In this document: positions 1 to 11,882 of the stretch, in pieces
Layout: the number at the start of each line of letters is the position of its first letter
How positions within the stretch are numbered: the first letter of the stretch is position 1
Assembly (NCBI GenBank): GCA_001599755.1
Contig: BCHX01000005.1
Location: 1,918,409-1,982,408 of the forward strand
DNA length: 64,000 bases
Direction of reading: 5' to 3'
Source: Gliomastix tumulicola
Lineage: Eukaryota; Ascomycota; Sordariomycetes; Hypocreales; Bionectriaceae
Notes under the pieces: model-generated
The model's input: the letters and a program-made list of their open reading frames with translations, nothing else
Told to the model about the DNA's origin: nothing
Database searches by the model: none
Translations under genes and position numbers: made by a program

Positions 1-77
1 CCCCCCCCCCATCACAATAATCATCACATCCCACCCCCCCCCCCCCCCCCCCCATCACAATAATCATCACATCCCAT
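1..77. repeat. Tandem duplication separated by poly-C runs
   Basis: A 23-bp AT-rich segment at 11-33 is repeated exactly at 54-76. Each copy is preceded by a pure C run, of 10 and about 20 bases. It sits on the window edge, so the array may extend further left. No gene overlaps it. Confidence 0.85.
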
Positions 78-1989
78 GTACACTGGAACCCTTTTTTCCT
101 CCTCCTCCTCCTCCACGATGACCCTACAACCCTACTGTGCATCCTGGGAACATTCATGGCAGACGCATGCAGGCCAACGTACGGTCCGTCTCCATCGGGG
201 GTCCCCTCCGTTTTTTCCAGGGTCTCTCTTGATGGGGTCACGATGCAATCCTTCTTCTCTTTCTTCTTTGTCCCTGGATTTTTGTCCCCTGCCTGCCTGC
301 CGTATCGTCTCCTGCATCTCACACACACACCACACACCCCCCAGCTCTGTCTATAAAAAACGGGCTTTGAACGGGCATTTGCACTATAACACTCCCCCCC
401 CACGGTAAGGGCCCTTCTTCAAGCCGCCAACGAACGTGATCCGTGTCGCTCACCTTGCACTCTGGAAGTCATCCCGCGGTCCAATGGAAATGCTCCGGAT
501 GGGGAGGGGGAGGGGGAGGGGAGGCAGAGCTGCCGAGAAAAAAGGGTCTTGTATGACTGCAGCGTGCAGAACCGCACAGACATCAATTGGGTGATTGGTA
601 AGGCAAGGCCAGGCAAGGTGTAGATATGTACAATGTGTGTGTTTGGTGTACCTATCCGCACGCTTCTGCACACACCCCATCCACCCCCTCTCTTCTTCAA
701 CGAATGAAGAGCACCAAACGCAAATGGTGCTGCTCCTCCTCCATCCATTCCTTCCTTCCACGAGGAGGATAGGCAGGGTGACACTCGGTCGAGACGAGAC
801 GGGGCGGTGAAGTCACCAATGCAGGACGTAGTCAGCGACCCCTCCGACGCCAGCGTCAAACCAGAGAGAGAGAGACGAGTAAGAAGCAGGGCAGAAGAAT
901 GATGGATGACTCGAGTGGCAGTGAGACGGCCAAGCAGGGACAGAAGGCAAACAGAGCAGTGTTATGCCGAAACAGTAAGGTGCCTTTCTCTTCTGCCTCT
1001 CTTTCTAGGGGTCAGACTCCGCAATCGCTTGTCCCATGGCCCAATCCGCCAGTTACTGCTAGGACCCGTTGCCGTTTCTCTCCTCTGCCAACCAGGAAAA
1101 AAAAATCCCCACCACCCATACGGATACGCAGGCCATATGTACCTACATGAGAGTGGTGGTACGTACTGGTTGCACACACCCTGGCTCCAGGTGAGAGATA
1201 CAGAACAACGACAGACGGCACATGGGTGTCGGCAAGCGCATGTACGTACGTATGGATGGATGGATGGCTTCATGTTGGGCTGAAGTTCGTTTCGTTTCTT
1301 GTCAGTCGTTGCCCGTCCCTCCTGATTACCAACTTCAGACCCCCCTGGCCGACGGAACTACGCACAACCCAACACAGACAGACACCCCCCCCTTGACTGT
1401 AAACGTTATGACCTCGCAGCTGGTGTCCGTCTGCCTGGCTGTCCTTGATCTCAAGTAAAGAAAACGAAAGAATGCCCACATTGATCTTCACTCTATCGCG
1501 GCAGTACGATTGGAAAAGAGTGGGTAGGGAAAAAAAGGGAAGAAAGGACCCTAAGACCCTGGAGCCATCCTAACCGTTCTTTTCCTTCGATTGCTTTGGT
1601 CTGAACGGTGGTTCCGCGATAACTATGGAACCCCCCGTCGTCCCCCCTCCATCAGCGAGGTCCAGGTTTGGTCCATAACTACCTAGACTAACAAGGACCC
1701 TGTCTGTGCTGTCTCCGATTTGCGATTGTCCGTTCCCACTCCCTCCCTCCCTCCCTTCCCACACCCCTGGTCAGAAAAAGAAAGAATAGGGAAGGGCGAG
1801 GAGGAAAAAATAATAAGTGTCACTAGAGGTAAACGGGATAGGGGACAGGGGACCAGGGGGTGATCCATGGACCCTCGTCATGTTCGACCCTTGATTCGCT
1901 TTCCTTTTGCTGTGCTCGCCCCGAGAGGCGGTACTAGACGATCCCGCCTTTTACTGGCTTGGCGGCCCTAGTCTGGTCTTGTTTGCAAG

Positions 1990-2024
<35 letters not shown>

Positions 2025-2355
2025 TTGTTTGCATGCTGGCAAACAAGCATGGGGAAAGGAAGGCCATGGAGAGAGCGTGAGCGAGTGAGGGCAGCAGAGG
2101 TAGAAATACATGGACACATCTCGCTCTTCCCCATGCTTGTTTCTTTCGACCTCGAAAACTATAAGACTGTCCGTCCCCTTCCCATCCTGTGATCATCTTT
2201 CTTCAACCTGATCATCATCACCAACCTCATCGACACTTACCTCGTTATCTTGACTGTGTGTTCTTTGTCTTCCCACCTCACCGAACTCGAAGACCTTCCT
2301 CTTGACTACCAACTCCCTTCGATATCTCACCCAGCCTCATTCCAAATCAGCAACA
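78..2355. other. Gene-free stretch with microsatellites
   Basis: I see no convincing coding region. All open frames are short, low in complexity and lack splice-linked partners. The stretch holds a (GCGT)n microsatellite at about 1988-2024, a GGAT-type repeat near 1250-1265, several C- or G-rich runs and CT-rich tracts. The last 150-200 bases are pyrimidine- and CA-rich and read like the 5' leader of the gene that starts at 2356. Confidence 0.6.
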
Positions 2356-2714
2356 ATGGCTCCCATCCACTGCAACCACACTCAGCACCAGATGAACTTC
2401 GCTTCCGGCATCTACCCTGTCGTCCCCCTCGCCCCTTCTCTCGAGGGCACTCGCCAGCTCCGAGGAGGCAACGCCAAGGTATGCTCTCTCTTCGCGCCCG
2501 CCCTCATTCCCCCTCCCCCCCCTTCTCTCCCCCCTCCAGCCCCATCTTTCACTCTTCATAGCGCAGTTCTAACGAATAACGCCAGTCTCCCGGAACCCGA
2601 TGCCCCAACTGCCTCGCCAAGGGCAACGAGGTCTGGGTCGTCCCTGGCCTCTGGTGCCGTGCCTGCGGCATGCCCGTTGACGGCGACGACGTCGAGCACC
2701 CGGAGGTCCTCTAG
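2356..2714 (+). CDS. Small zinc-ribbon protein, 83 aa
   Basis: Two exons, 2356-2478 and 2586-2714, phase 0, joined across an intron that begins GTATGC and ends CGCCAG. The protein is 83 residues. The N-terminal 41 residues are His- and Gln-rich. The second exon carries CPNC followed 18 residues later by CRAC, the spacing of a four-cysteine zinc ribbon, and ends in an acidic tail. The ATG lies in a CAACAATGG context. Small C4 ribbon proteins of this kind may bind nucleic acid or protein partners, but I do not recognise a specific family and no function can be claimed. The splice junction is supported because the cysteine pairs only appear in frame after removal of this intron. Confidence 0.6.
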
Positions 2715-4847
2715 ACGCGCCACCAGCGCGCGAACCCGGGGGGCGGGCGGCTCTGTCTCTGATCGGCCGTCCCCCCCCCTTTTTCTGTTCTACCGGGCCA
2801 GGTACGCTGCTTTTCCTCTCTCCCTCTCTCTCTCTCTCGTCGTCATCATGACGCTCGTCGAGCAACTCCACACACTCTCCCAAGAAAGCAAGAGCTGGGC
2901 TAACACTCCGTTGTCCTGACAGGTTAGGTCCCAACGGTCCTTCACGCCCCTCCGTGTGGCTTGAGGATGGAGTCGGGGCGGCGATATTTTGATACTTGAT
3001 AGCATCGCCTTCCCATGCATGCTTGGCGCTTTTTGGGGCCTTTTCTACAGACGAACGGAACCATTGTACTTGTATTTTTCTTGATTGGTGGTACTTTTGA
3101 TTGAACTTGGGAGCAGGGCCAGAACAAAAATCACTTGGGAAAAAAAAAAGCAAAGCGGGAAAAAGGGGGGGGGCTTTGAACCCGGCGAAAGGGGACCCGG
3201 ACCCGGACTTTGGAAACTCGGATTGGACGTTTCTTGGACCGGGCGGTGGATTCGTTGATTTCTCTTTTCTTTCTCTCTCTCTGTCTGGCTGGGTTCAAAG
3301 GGTTTGGTTCCAAAATGGTAAAAAGGACAGGTTCAGGCAGGTAGCGTTTAAAAAGACCTCGGTTTCATCTTGGCTCTTCTCGTGTCTTTTGCTCCGGCCG
3401 GGTTCCAAGGGGGGGGGTTCAATAATTGAGAGCTCTCATAAGTCCGCCCGCCGCCGCTAGTGACGTGTTGCGATGCCGTTGCAGATATGGCGTTCCCACG
3501 TTTTTTTTCTTTCTGTTGGCCCCTCCCAATGTTCCCAGCCCCTGGTTATGTAGGAGCGGCTTTGTCGAAAAGTGTGAGTGGTGCGCTGGGCTGCACACGC
3601 GCGGGGCGGCGGGCGAGCCGACTCTCACTGGGGCGGCCAGCGAACTGCACGTCCCTTCTGGCCCTGACTGACTGACTGGCTGGCTGGTTCGTTGGCCGAC
3701 TCTTGCTGACAGGAAACCGACAGGCCCCGACGAGGGGAGGGGCGCGCCAGAGACGAGACTACCATACCTAGCCTGCACTTGGCCAGTGATTCGATCCTCC
3801 AGATTGCCGACACGGAGGGATGGAGCGACGAGGGGGCGACGGAGTGCGAGAGCGAGAGCCCAGGGCAGGGCAGGGCAGGTCCGAGCAGGGCAGGGCAGGC
3901 GTCCGTATGGAAGTCCGTAGGGAGTCCGAAGGATGGGAGGAGATTGATTGATTGGCCGTCGGGCGGGATGCAAGACATCAGTCACGACAGCGGGAAGCGA
4001 GCCCTGGTCGAGAATATAAGCCCTTGTCGAGGTGGGCGTCGCTTGGCTGGCCGGGTGCTATCTGCGTGTTGTGCTGGCACGCGCTTGGATTTGGCTTATC
4101 TAACCGTGAGAGCGCCGGACCAGCCTGGGATGCGATTCCCCCAGCTCCTTGTGCATGGTGTCAGGGTCGAAGATGCAGCATGGCATGCTGCGTGTCGCCG
4201 ACTATCGGTGGTGACGAGATGTGATGTGATGCCCAGGAGTCTCTACGCTGTTCTGCTCTCTCTCCCCCTCCTTGACCATAAGGTACTAGTACTAGTACTA
4301 CTAGTAGTACTGCTAGTACTTCTAGTACTACTCGCAGTAGCGATGGAAGTTGCGACTGGAACCCCACCTACCGTATTCGCTGCCACAGCAAGCTGAACCC
4401 CTCCTGAGAAGCTCTGAAGGCATGGCAGGCACGACCGTCGAAATGAACCCCACCTGCCCCTCATCCACTGTGTCAAAAGGTAAGGAGCTCGGCAGCGGCA
4501 CCTTCCATCCCCTCCAATCTGTCTCGCTAAATCGTCCTAGTAGGGCAGAGAGCTGTAATCGTAGATTTGAAGACATGGCAACGTCATGAGTCTGGTTTTC
4601 CCCACTGGGTAATGGAATACCCTTTCGCCTCCTCTCCATGTCGTCGCTCAACGCCTTATTTCGTCGTCTTTTGCCTCGTTACAACCCGCGTCCTGTCATT
4701 GTGCAGCAAGACCTCGCAAACAGCTCAAGGACCTGCCGACACGCTAGCATCGCCAGCACAGCACCGTCGCACGCTCTGATATCATCGACCCCGCCTCGCC
4801 ACCACCACCAGACACCATCGCAGCCGACGCGCGCGCAAACCGCCACG
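2715..4847. other. Gene-free stretch; 3' and 5' flanks of neighbouring genes
   Basis: No convincing gene. The open frames are biased in composition and overlap on both strands. There is a CT-rich tract near 2815-2845, a poly-A/G-rich patch near 3138-3175 and an imperfect AGTACT/CTAGTA trinucleotide-like array at about 4281-4335. The last part is the leader of the hydrolase gene. An in-frame upstream ATG at 4638 would add a basic, Ser- and Arg-rich extension resembling a mitochondrial presequence. Confidence 0.5.
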
Positions 4848-5716
4848 ATGTCGACCATGCCAGCTTCCCACGGCCACAACGAGGCCTGCTGCAACATCCC
4901 GCCCGTCGTGGCCACGGGGTACAAGCCCAAGGGCACCTACGAGGAGGTCGGCGGCCTGAAGTCGTATGTCACCGGCCCCGCCGACGCGACCAAGGCCATT
5001 GTCGTCATCTACGACATCTTCGGCTACTTCGACCAGACGGTGCAGGGCGCGGATATCCTCGCCTACAGCGACGACCACCAGAAGTACAAGGTCTACATGC
5101 CGGATTGGTTCAATGGCAAGCCTTGCCCCATTGAGATGTGAGTGCGCCCTCAACACCCGGAACCAGGTGCAAGCAGCTCGGAGTTCCACGTTCACGTGCA
5201 ATTGCTGACACACGCCACTCTCTCTCTCTCTCTCTCAGCTATCCTCCGGACAATGACGACAAGAAGAAGCAGCTCGGAGAGTTCTTCGGCACGTACCCTC
5301 CCCCCAAGATCGCCGACCTCGTCCCCGGCTACGCCCAGGCCATCAAGGACAGCAACCCGTCCATCTCGAAGCTCGGCATCCTGGGCTTCTGTTGGGGCGG
5401 CAAGGTCGTCGCCCTCTCCGTCAAGGCCGACACCAACCCGTTCTCGGTCGCCGCCACTGCGCACCCCGCCATGGTCGACCCCGCCGACGCCGAGGGTCTC
5501 ACCATCCCCTTCATACTGCTGGCGTCGGAAGAGGAGCCCGAAGATACTGTCAAGGAGTTCGAGGACGCGCTCAAGGTGCCCAACCACGTCGAGACCTTCA
5601 AGGACCAGATCCACGGCTGGATGGCGGCTCGCTCGGACCTGAAGGACCCTCGGGTCAAGGAGGAGTACGAGAGGGGCTACAAGACGGTTCTGACCTTCTT
5701 TGGCAAGCACTTCTAA
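4848..5716 (+). CDS. Dienelactone hydrolase family protein
   Basis: Two exons, 4848-5137 and 5239-5716 (phase 2), around a 101-nt intron starting GTGAGT and ending in a (TC)n tract plus CAG. The product is 255 aa, the usual length of fungal dienelactone hydrolases (alpha/beta hydrolases acting on cyclic esters or related carboxylic esters). The nucleophile elbow is GFCWGG with Cys148 in place of serine, as in the family, and the catalytic His is His222 in QIHGW. The acid residue is probably among the Asp/Glu of the SEEEPED segment. The ATG at 4848 has a strong context (CCACGATGTC) and gives the typical family N-terminus. The upstream ATG at 4638 would add 70 residues with a possible mitochondrial signal. 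The substrate cannot be read from sequence. Confidence 0.9.
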
Positions 5717-6056
5717 TAGCTTTCGCCATAGAAAAGAAAGTATGGAGTGATGTACGCTATGTATGCGTGTAATGGAGTAATCTATCCCATCGTCAATCAA
5801 AATGCCATATCCCTTCCAGGGACGTTTACGCGTACTTCAATTCTTTCGTCCATGATGATGCCATGTCGTCTTGAAGGAGGGGTACCCTAAACCCCCACCC
5901 TGACATGCGTCTCTTTCAGCCTCCGGTGTCACTCGGGCATGTTTCACTGACTGATGGGCTGCCTCGTAAGCATCTTAAATCTCTTTAACTCGTTCTATTT
6001 TTTTTTATTTTTTTTTTTTGGGTCGCGTCATTCAAGTCTTGCGTAGAACGTGCAAG
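5717..6056. other. Short intergenic region with poly-T
   Basis: This separates two plus-strand genes. A T-rich run (about 5997-6020) lies 40 bases upstream of the next start codon, a common feature of fungal leaders. No gene seen. Confidence 0.6.
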
Positions 6057-7049
6057 ATGAGCACTAACACAGGCGATGCGTCGCCGACCAGAGTCTTCCA
6101 ATGGATCGTTGATACGAGGAATCTATGGCCCCAGGCAACCCAAACAGCGAACCTGAAATCCCACGTCAGTCAACACATCCCCCGTCTCGACTCACCACCT
6201 TGATCCCGTAGACTGACACATGCCGTCCAAAAGGCCTCCCGCCAGCTCGCCCTGCTGAGCGCGCCCGAGCGCGAGGGCGTCCTCAAATACATCCACGTCC
6301 GTGATGCTAAGATGGCCCTCGCCTCGCGCCTGCTCAAGCGCTACATCATCACGCGCTTCGCCGGCGAGCCCAGCGGCACGGCCATCGCCTGGTGGGACGC
6401 CGTCGCGACGCCCAACAAGGACACCAAGCCCGTCTTCGTCCTGCCCGACGGCACGGAGCCGCTGCTCTTCAACGTCTCGCACCAGGCCGGGCTCGTCGTG
6501 CTCGTCGGCACGCTCGACGCGCCCGCGGGCGTCACCGTCGGCGTCGACGTCGTCTGCCCCACGGAGCGCCGGCCGCGGGACCACGACATGGTGCGCAGGG
6601 ACGGCTGGGCCAGCTTCGTGGACATGCACGCGGACGTGTTCAGCGACGCCGACGTCCGCGCGCTCGAGAGGCTGCCCTTTGGCGCCGCCAACACGCCGCC
6701 CGTGCTCGATAGGAAGCTGCGGTACTTCTACACGCTGTGGTGCCTGCGCGAGGCGTACGTCAAGATGACGGGCGAGGCGCTGCTGGCGCCCTGGCTCAAG
6801 GACCTCGAGATGCGCCGGTTCGCGCCGCCCGAGGATATCCAGGCGCCGCTGGAGATCTACATGCACGGGCGCAGGGTCGAGAACGTGGATATGGAGCTCG
6901 TCAACATCCTGGACAAGGAGTACATCATCGGGACGTCGGTGGGGAGGAACGCCGCGGGCGAGGGGCTGACGTTGGGGGAGTATGAGTTTCTGGATATCGA
7001 GGAGGTGACTGCGTTTGGGGAGGCTGCCGTCGCGGCGGATGGAGCGTAG
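6057..7049 (+). CDS. npgA: 4'-phosphopantetheinyl transferase (NpgA/Sfp type)
   Basis: Transfers the phosphopantetheine arm of CoA to a serine of carrier domains in polyketide synthases, peptide synthetases and the lysine-pathway aminoadipate reductase. Two exons, 6057-6164 and 6234-7049, phase 0; the intron starts GTCAGT, has a CTGAC branch site and ends AAAAG. Product 307 aa, somewhat shorter than Aspergillus NpgA. The diagnostic motifs are GVD (Asp141, Mg2+ binding) and WCLREAYVK (205-213, with Glu209), followed by the conserved TGEALLAPW stretch. The gene is G+C rich with strong third-position C/G bias. It is about 44 kb from the HR-PKS and is presumably a general activator, not a cluster gene. 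Confidence 0.93.
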
Positions 7050-7632
7050 GGGGAGGCTGTTGACTTTGTCACCGAGTGTTTGGCTAGAGACATTTTGCTT
7101 GTCTAACGTTTCTATTATAGAGGAACATGTACGAGCATGCGAGTTGAAGTACTTTCGTTACTCCCTGAACGTCGCCAACAGTCCAAGGCCAGTTGAAGTT
7201 TCGGCCTTTCGTCCATGAGTGGGCACAGGTTGAGCTATGGATAGATGCTGATCTACCTCCTGCAACTAAGATATGGCCGATTTTCGCATTCTACTAGGTT
7301 CGACATTGATTAGGGTGCATTCACAGGTGGACTCATTGTGTGTGTTCTGTGTGTGTATCCAAGTCTCTTGGGTATGTTCCGAATTTGCCAAGTACCCAAT
7401 AGTGACAAAAGTTCAACCCCGGTCTCTCGTAAAGCCCGAGCCAACCATCCGCTTTGATACAAGAATTGAGACGCCAACCAACAAAAATGAGACATCGAAA
7501 CCGATTTCGAAAGCCTGATATCGGGGATGCTCAGTTCCGAGACAACACCATCAGAAAACGCCGCTGAAAGATGAGAAAAAAAAAACCCCCCGTGAAAGGG
7601 AAAAGGGAACGGACAGCAGGAGGAGGACCTCT
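7050..7632. other. Convergent intergenic region
   Basis: Lies between the 3' ends of the transferase gene and a minus-strand gene. No coding region is supported. A minus-strand acceptor-like site (long T run then CATCTTTCAG, near 7560-7585) could belong to a terminal intron of the gene ending at 7633; using it would add only a few residues. Confidence 0.5.
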
Positions 7633-8427
7633 TTACCTGTCTTGAGGTTCCTGGCAGAGATACACTGAATTCCAAACCTTTCGTCCATCCTTTTTCTCAG
7701 CATCCTTTTTCTCAGCATTCTTCACCATATCCCAGTCATCTTTGATCTCAGCACTCAATTCTCGACCCTCCGCACCTAGGATCTCCTCGCCGCCGTGTAG
7801 TCTGACCAGCGCCACCAGACCGATAGCGTCGTCCGGGTCTGCCGTCTTCTGCTGTGTGCGGCTGGAGGTCGGCGCGTCGGCGCCGCACGCCACGTGGAAC
7901 ACGTTGTAGTGGACGTCGTTGCGGCCGCGGAAGGACATGCCCCAGTCGCCCGGGACGACGTCGAGCTCCGGCTCGCGGCGCATGCCGGGCTTGTCCGAGG
8001 GCGCGGCGGGCGGCATCCCCTCGTGCTTGTAGATGGCCTCCTGGAGGACGCGGGAGACGGCCAGCCTGACACGCTTCGGGCCGTCACCATCGCGGTCCTC
8101 GGCGGCGGCCCGCTTGGGACGCTTCGATGGGTTCTTATCCTGGTCCTCGAAGACGCCCTCGATTCTATCGCAGCAGTACTTGAGGTTCTGGCACGGGTTC
8201 TCCTCGATGAACTTGCGGATCGAATGGTCGGTGCAGAAGCGGCGAAGGCCGTTCGTCTCGAGGCGCCAGACGAGCTTCTTGTACAAGGCTTCGGATTCGG
8301 CATCCGCCGTCCCCTGGCGGATGGGGAGGAGATCTCTGTCGATGTTGACGTTGACATCTGAGAGGTCCGTCTCGTCGACAACAACAACAACAGCGTTGTT
8401 GCTACTGACGGTGTTGATGGTGTCCAT
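7633..8427 (-). CDS. Hypothetical protein, 264 aa
   Basis: A single open frame with ATG at 8427, 264 residues. The N-terminus has a Val-rich patch. The middle (about 50-95) is a compact region with conserved-looking Cys, Trp and Arg residues, followed by a basic segment KRPKRAAAEDRD that could act as a nuclear localisation signal. The C-terminus is acidic and then Lys-rich with a doubled KKDAEKKD motif. I do not recognise a family. GC-rich codon use matches the neighbouring real genes. At the 3' end the sequence AG-GTAAAG precedes a good acceptor, so the last codons could be spliced. The upstream region holds GTAAGT donor-like sites, so a 5' UTR intron is possible. Confidence 0.55.
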   Translation of the reverse strand: MDTINTVSSNNAVVVVVDETDLSDVNVNIDRDLLPIRQGTADAESEALYKKLVWRLETNGLRRFCTDHSIRKFIEENPCQNLKYCCDRIEGVFEDQDKNPSKRPKRAAAEDRDGDGPKRVRLAVSRVLQEAIYKHEGMPPAAPSDKPGMRREPELDVVPGDWGMSFRGRNDVHYNVFHVACGADAPTSSRTQQKTADPDDAIGLVALVRLHGGEEILGAEGRELSAEIKDDWDMVKNAEKKDAEKKDGRKVWNSVYLCQEPQDR

Positions 8428-9926
8428 GATGGGGACAGTAGTTGGCTGTTAGGAAAGTATGGTTAGAAACTTACTTGTTGCAAGCACCAACGGAAGAGGA
8501 TCTGCGCTGATATCTCGATGTTTCCGCTGTTGTATGTGTGTGTATATCTGTGTGGCTGGATGTGGGACGTTGGGCACGGGTACGAGAAGTGCTGAAGAAG
8601 GGAAAGCGGACATAGCGCGCAGAAAAAAGAAGGAAGGAAGGAAGGAATATGCGGTCGATGGCGAGAATAAGAAAAGATAACTTACAAGTTGATGGGAGGC
8701 GCGTGTGGTGATATTGGAAGCCGTGTAATGAGATGATTTCGCTGTGTCTGGATGATTGAGTTGTGTAGAGGAAAGAGAAGGAAGCACGAAGAGAAGAGGA
8801 GGAAAAAATGAGTTTAAATACAAAGGAGATGGGAAGCAAGATCAGTCACCGGATCCCAGCCTCTTGATATTATGCCGGGAGTTGACGGGCCCCGAAAGGA
8901 AAAAAAAAAAAAGAGAATGTCTGCGAAATATCTAGCAAGCCACATGGCCCAAAGGAGAAAGCCGTCTTGATGCTCAAGTCCATTGAACCCATAATACTTG
9001 ATCCCGAGGACGGCTACTGGGGCGTCAAGGCTATGTCAGAGTTTCAAGAAGAGCAGCCACAGTTCCAGTAGCTTCGAGGCCCGAGGGGCGTGCGCCCGGA
9101 GAAGGGCAGTGTGCCAGAACGGCCTGGGAGACGAAGGTACATTGCGAGGGTGGGGGCGATGATATGGGGGTTGTAGAGAGCGCTCAAGGTATAAGTACTT
9201 GTTAACACCATGTCGGGACACCTTGCTCTCCGCAAGCCGTCTGTGGCCTCGTTCCTGTGGTTTTTGTTGACTGTGAAGTGCTTGAGATGATGGCAAGAAG
9301 CAGAAGTAATGGGATATGATGAGAACGTACGTGAGGAACGACAGTGTGAGTGCTGGATTGACGATGGGATGTGATCTCTTGAGACCGTGGTGGCGGCTGG
9401 TGGTCAAGGTACTTAGTCGACCGCGACCTTTTCAACACGACGTGGGTACAGGAAGACACTGACCGTTGGCATGCGCTGTAACAGCGACTGGTAGCGAGAG
9501 ATGCGGCGGTTGGGTGACGACGACGAAGAGTATCTGGAATTAGCGGTCGTCCTGTCGAGGAGCAGTGTCTGTGTCGATCAGGTAGCAATTGTTCAGACGA
9601 TAAAGCACTAGACACGCAAAGAAGATAGAGTCTCAGGCATAAGATGAACAAAACACATTTAAATCGAATGGGGGTCATAATCATGAGCATCATCTGCCTA
9701 CAGACCACCAATGCTCTTGCAAGACGTCTTATCTCTCGCTAAATTCTAGGTACCGTACTTCCCATTCTAATTGAGGCCTTGTCGCTCTGGACCTGAGAGG
9801 CCGCTGCCCTTTGGGGGGTGTGGCAGTCGCAGCCCCCCATATCTAGCATCACAGCAGGTCACTGATGCCCACTGAAGCAGGACCGCAGGTGCCTGTAATC
9901 CCCTTAAAAGTCCCAGCGGGGTGAAC
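8428..9926. other. Gene-free stretch, about 1.5 kb
   Basis: No supported gene. It contains the probable promoter and leader of the minus-strand gene ending at 8427, with purine-rich tracts (GGAAGGAAGG near 8630-8645) and an A run near 8900-8914. Open frames on both strands lack motifs and splice-linked partners. The right end is the 3' flank of the peptidase gene. Confidence 0.5.
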
Positions 9927-11882
9927 CTACTCGTCGTTCGGGGGCACCTCAAGTGAGAGCAGCAAGACGTGGTGGCTCTTCTTAGGGGCGGCGGGGACGT
10001 CGACTTGCTTTTCTCCCGCCTTCTCGGTTTCGTTAGGCTCTCTCTGATCGCCTGCCTCCGTATCCACCTTGGTCGTGTCAACAACACCATCCTTCAACCG
10101 TCCGACCTGGTCAGTGACACGGCCCTCAGCGTCGAGGTTGACCACCGTGTCCACCGTATCGATGCTACCATCCTCGGTGTATCTCCACACCTCCCCAACC
10201 TCCCCGCGGTGATATGCCGTGCCGTAAACCGACAGCAAGACGCCCGGGACCAGATACAGCAGCGCAGGCTGACCTTGCTTGAACACCAGCAACATGGCAA
10301 GCGTGACGCCCATCCCGAGCGCGTAGCCCAGTACCGTGGCGTGGAAATACGTCTTGGGGAAGTTGGCAGCGGCGATGGTCCTGGGCAGCTGTAGGTGGTT
10401 GACGAAGAACCCACTCGACGACCAGAAGCGCTCGCCCCAGCCATTCTTGACGTTGACGTAGGGTGTCTTCACCTCCCTGAACTTTGATTCGGTCGTCGTG
10501 GTGACCTGGCCCGTGCTCGCGTCCTTCTGGATGAGTTGCAGCTCTGTCGGCTCATACTTGACCTTGCGCTGGTAGTGGAGCCACAGGTCGAGGCGCAGGG
10601 CAAAGGCCATGATGATGCCGGGGAGGACAATGTCTCCTAGTCCAAGGATGCTACGACGGCTAGCTGTTTGGAATTGTAGCTTGATAGGGACGTCGAGCTT
10701 CGTAGCGACAGTGACCATGTATGGTCTGTAATGTACCTCTGTTAGCTTGGGGGGTCCTTCGTTGTTCGGGGGAGGCCTGGGGATTGTGGCATGGTGTCTT
10801 GGAAGGGGCCAATGGAGAGGAGGGTGGTGATATGTCTTCAGGTACGGGCCCACTCTCTTCGCAGGATGAAAGTATAAAAGCCAAGACTCGGATAAAACTC
10901 ACGTGTAAAAAACCATGGTGATGTCGTAAAAGAAGAGCCCAATCAGGACCAAAGACCCGACAGCTAGGTTCGTAGGCGAGATCAGCAGAAGCGATCCGTA
11001 GCAGAGGCCGTATCCCAGCATGTTCGACAGGAAAGGCGAAGTGGTCGAGTTGTAGACGAGTGTTGTTGCGATGGAGGCCAGAAGGGCAAAAACGTGCGAG
11101 AGCTTGATGTGAGTCTTTGCGTGGCCGAAACCGTGGGCGTAGAACTTCAACAGCCACTGCTGATACAGCAGGCCTCGGGCGTCCCAGATGCTCTTCGTGA
11201 TATTCTCGGAGAAACCAATATTCGATAGAATACCTGGGAGGGGAGTGGGATTAGCGAGGGCAGTCTGCCCCAGAACCACGTTGCCAACGTCGTCGCAGAC
11301 TTTAACAGTGCGTGCATCCTGGTCCACCTGACGCAGCAGCCCATCTCCCCAGCTCCGCCAGTACCTGGGGAAGGCGAAAGAAGTGACCAGCTCGAAGCCA
11401 TGCGAAAAGAGGGTCATGAGGCTGACGAGTGACATGGCGGACATGTACCAGCGTAGGATCTTGTTGAGGATCTCCGGGTCCTTAAGCCACTGGAGAAGAT
11501 AATAGAGCCCCACAAGCATACAGCCAGCCATGATCGGGAACATGATGGCGTCGGAGAGTTCAAGCCCTTGCGCGAACCCATCGTCCTCCTCGTCGGCGGC
11601 GGCCGTCTTGCCACCTTTCGCACCACCCTTCTTCTTGCTGCCTGTCGAGCTGGCCTTGGCTGCCGATGGGGGCCTTCGCAGCGCGGCATGCGATGCGACG
11701 TAGATGATGCCGATGGCGCTGAAGATGAGCTTCGCTTCGAGGAGCATGAAGTTGGAATCCTGGATCGTGCCCCAGATGGTCTCCATTGTCGGGTGGTTGG
11801 CGCTCATGGTCTTGTTGACGGTAGTATTGAGACCCTGCAGTGCGTCTCCCAGGGAACCCTCAGACTTCAGACTCCCGGACAT
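9927..11882 (-). CDS. Signal peptide peptidase (presenilin-type aspartyl protease)
   Basis: Intramembrane aspartyl protease of the ER that clears signal peptides and selected type II membrane proteins. Two exons on the minus strand, 11882-10903 and 10725-9927 (phase 2), with a 177-nt intron from GTGAGT to TACAG; the acceptor restores a TPYMVTVAT stretch. Product 592 aa. Catalytic aspartates are Asp320 in FFYD and Asp358 in GLGD, and the PAL signature is at about 480-482, in the order typical of the family. Many hydrophobic segments are visible. Fungal additions include a Lys- and Gly-rich linker (about 75-95) after the first membrane segment and a long polar C-terminal tail (about 500-592). 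The tail ends without a KKXX retrieval signal. Confidence 0.93.

Noticed and set aside
3779..4396. 205-codon plus-strand open frame with a Val/Leu-rich C-terminus
   Set aside because: The hydrophobic part comes from the AGTACT/CTAGTA microsatellite. The rest is repetitive GGGCAGGGCAGG-type sequence, and no domain or good start context is present.
4638..4847. Upstream start giving the hydrolase a 70-residue presequence
   Set aside because: Not adopted because the ATG at 4848 has the better context and matches the family N-terminus; it remains an alternative.
5192..5800. 202-codon minus-strand frame opposite the hydrolase
   Set aside because: It is the antisense shadow of a GC-rich gene whose sense frame has intact catalytic motifs.
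6192..6866. 224-codon minus-strand frame opposite the phosphopantetheinyl transferase
   Set aside because: Antisense shadow; the sense strand carries all family motifs.
8446..8474. 5' UTR intron of the gene at 7633-8427 using the nearest GTAAGT donor
   Set aside because: It would be only 29 nt long, too short for a fungal intron; a donor further upstream is possible but untested.
9202..9711. 169-codon minus-strand frame
   Set aside because: No recognisable motif, no splice partner, and low-complexity Ser/Arg composition.
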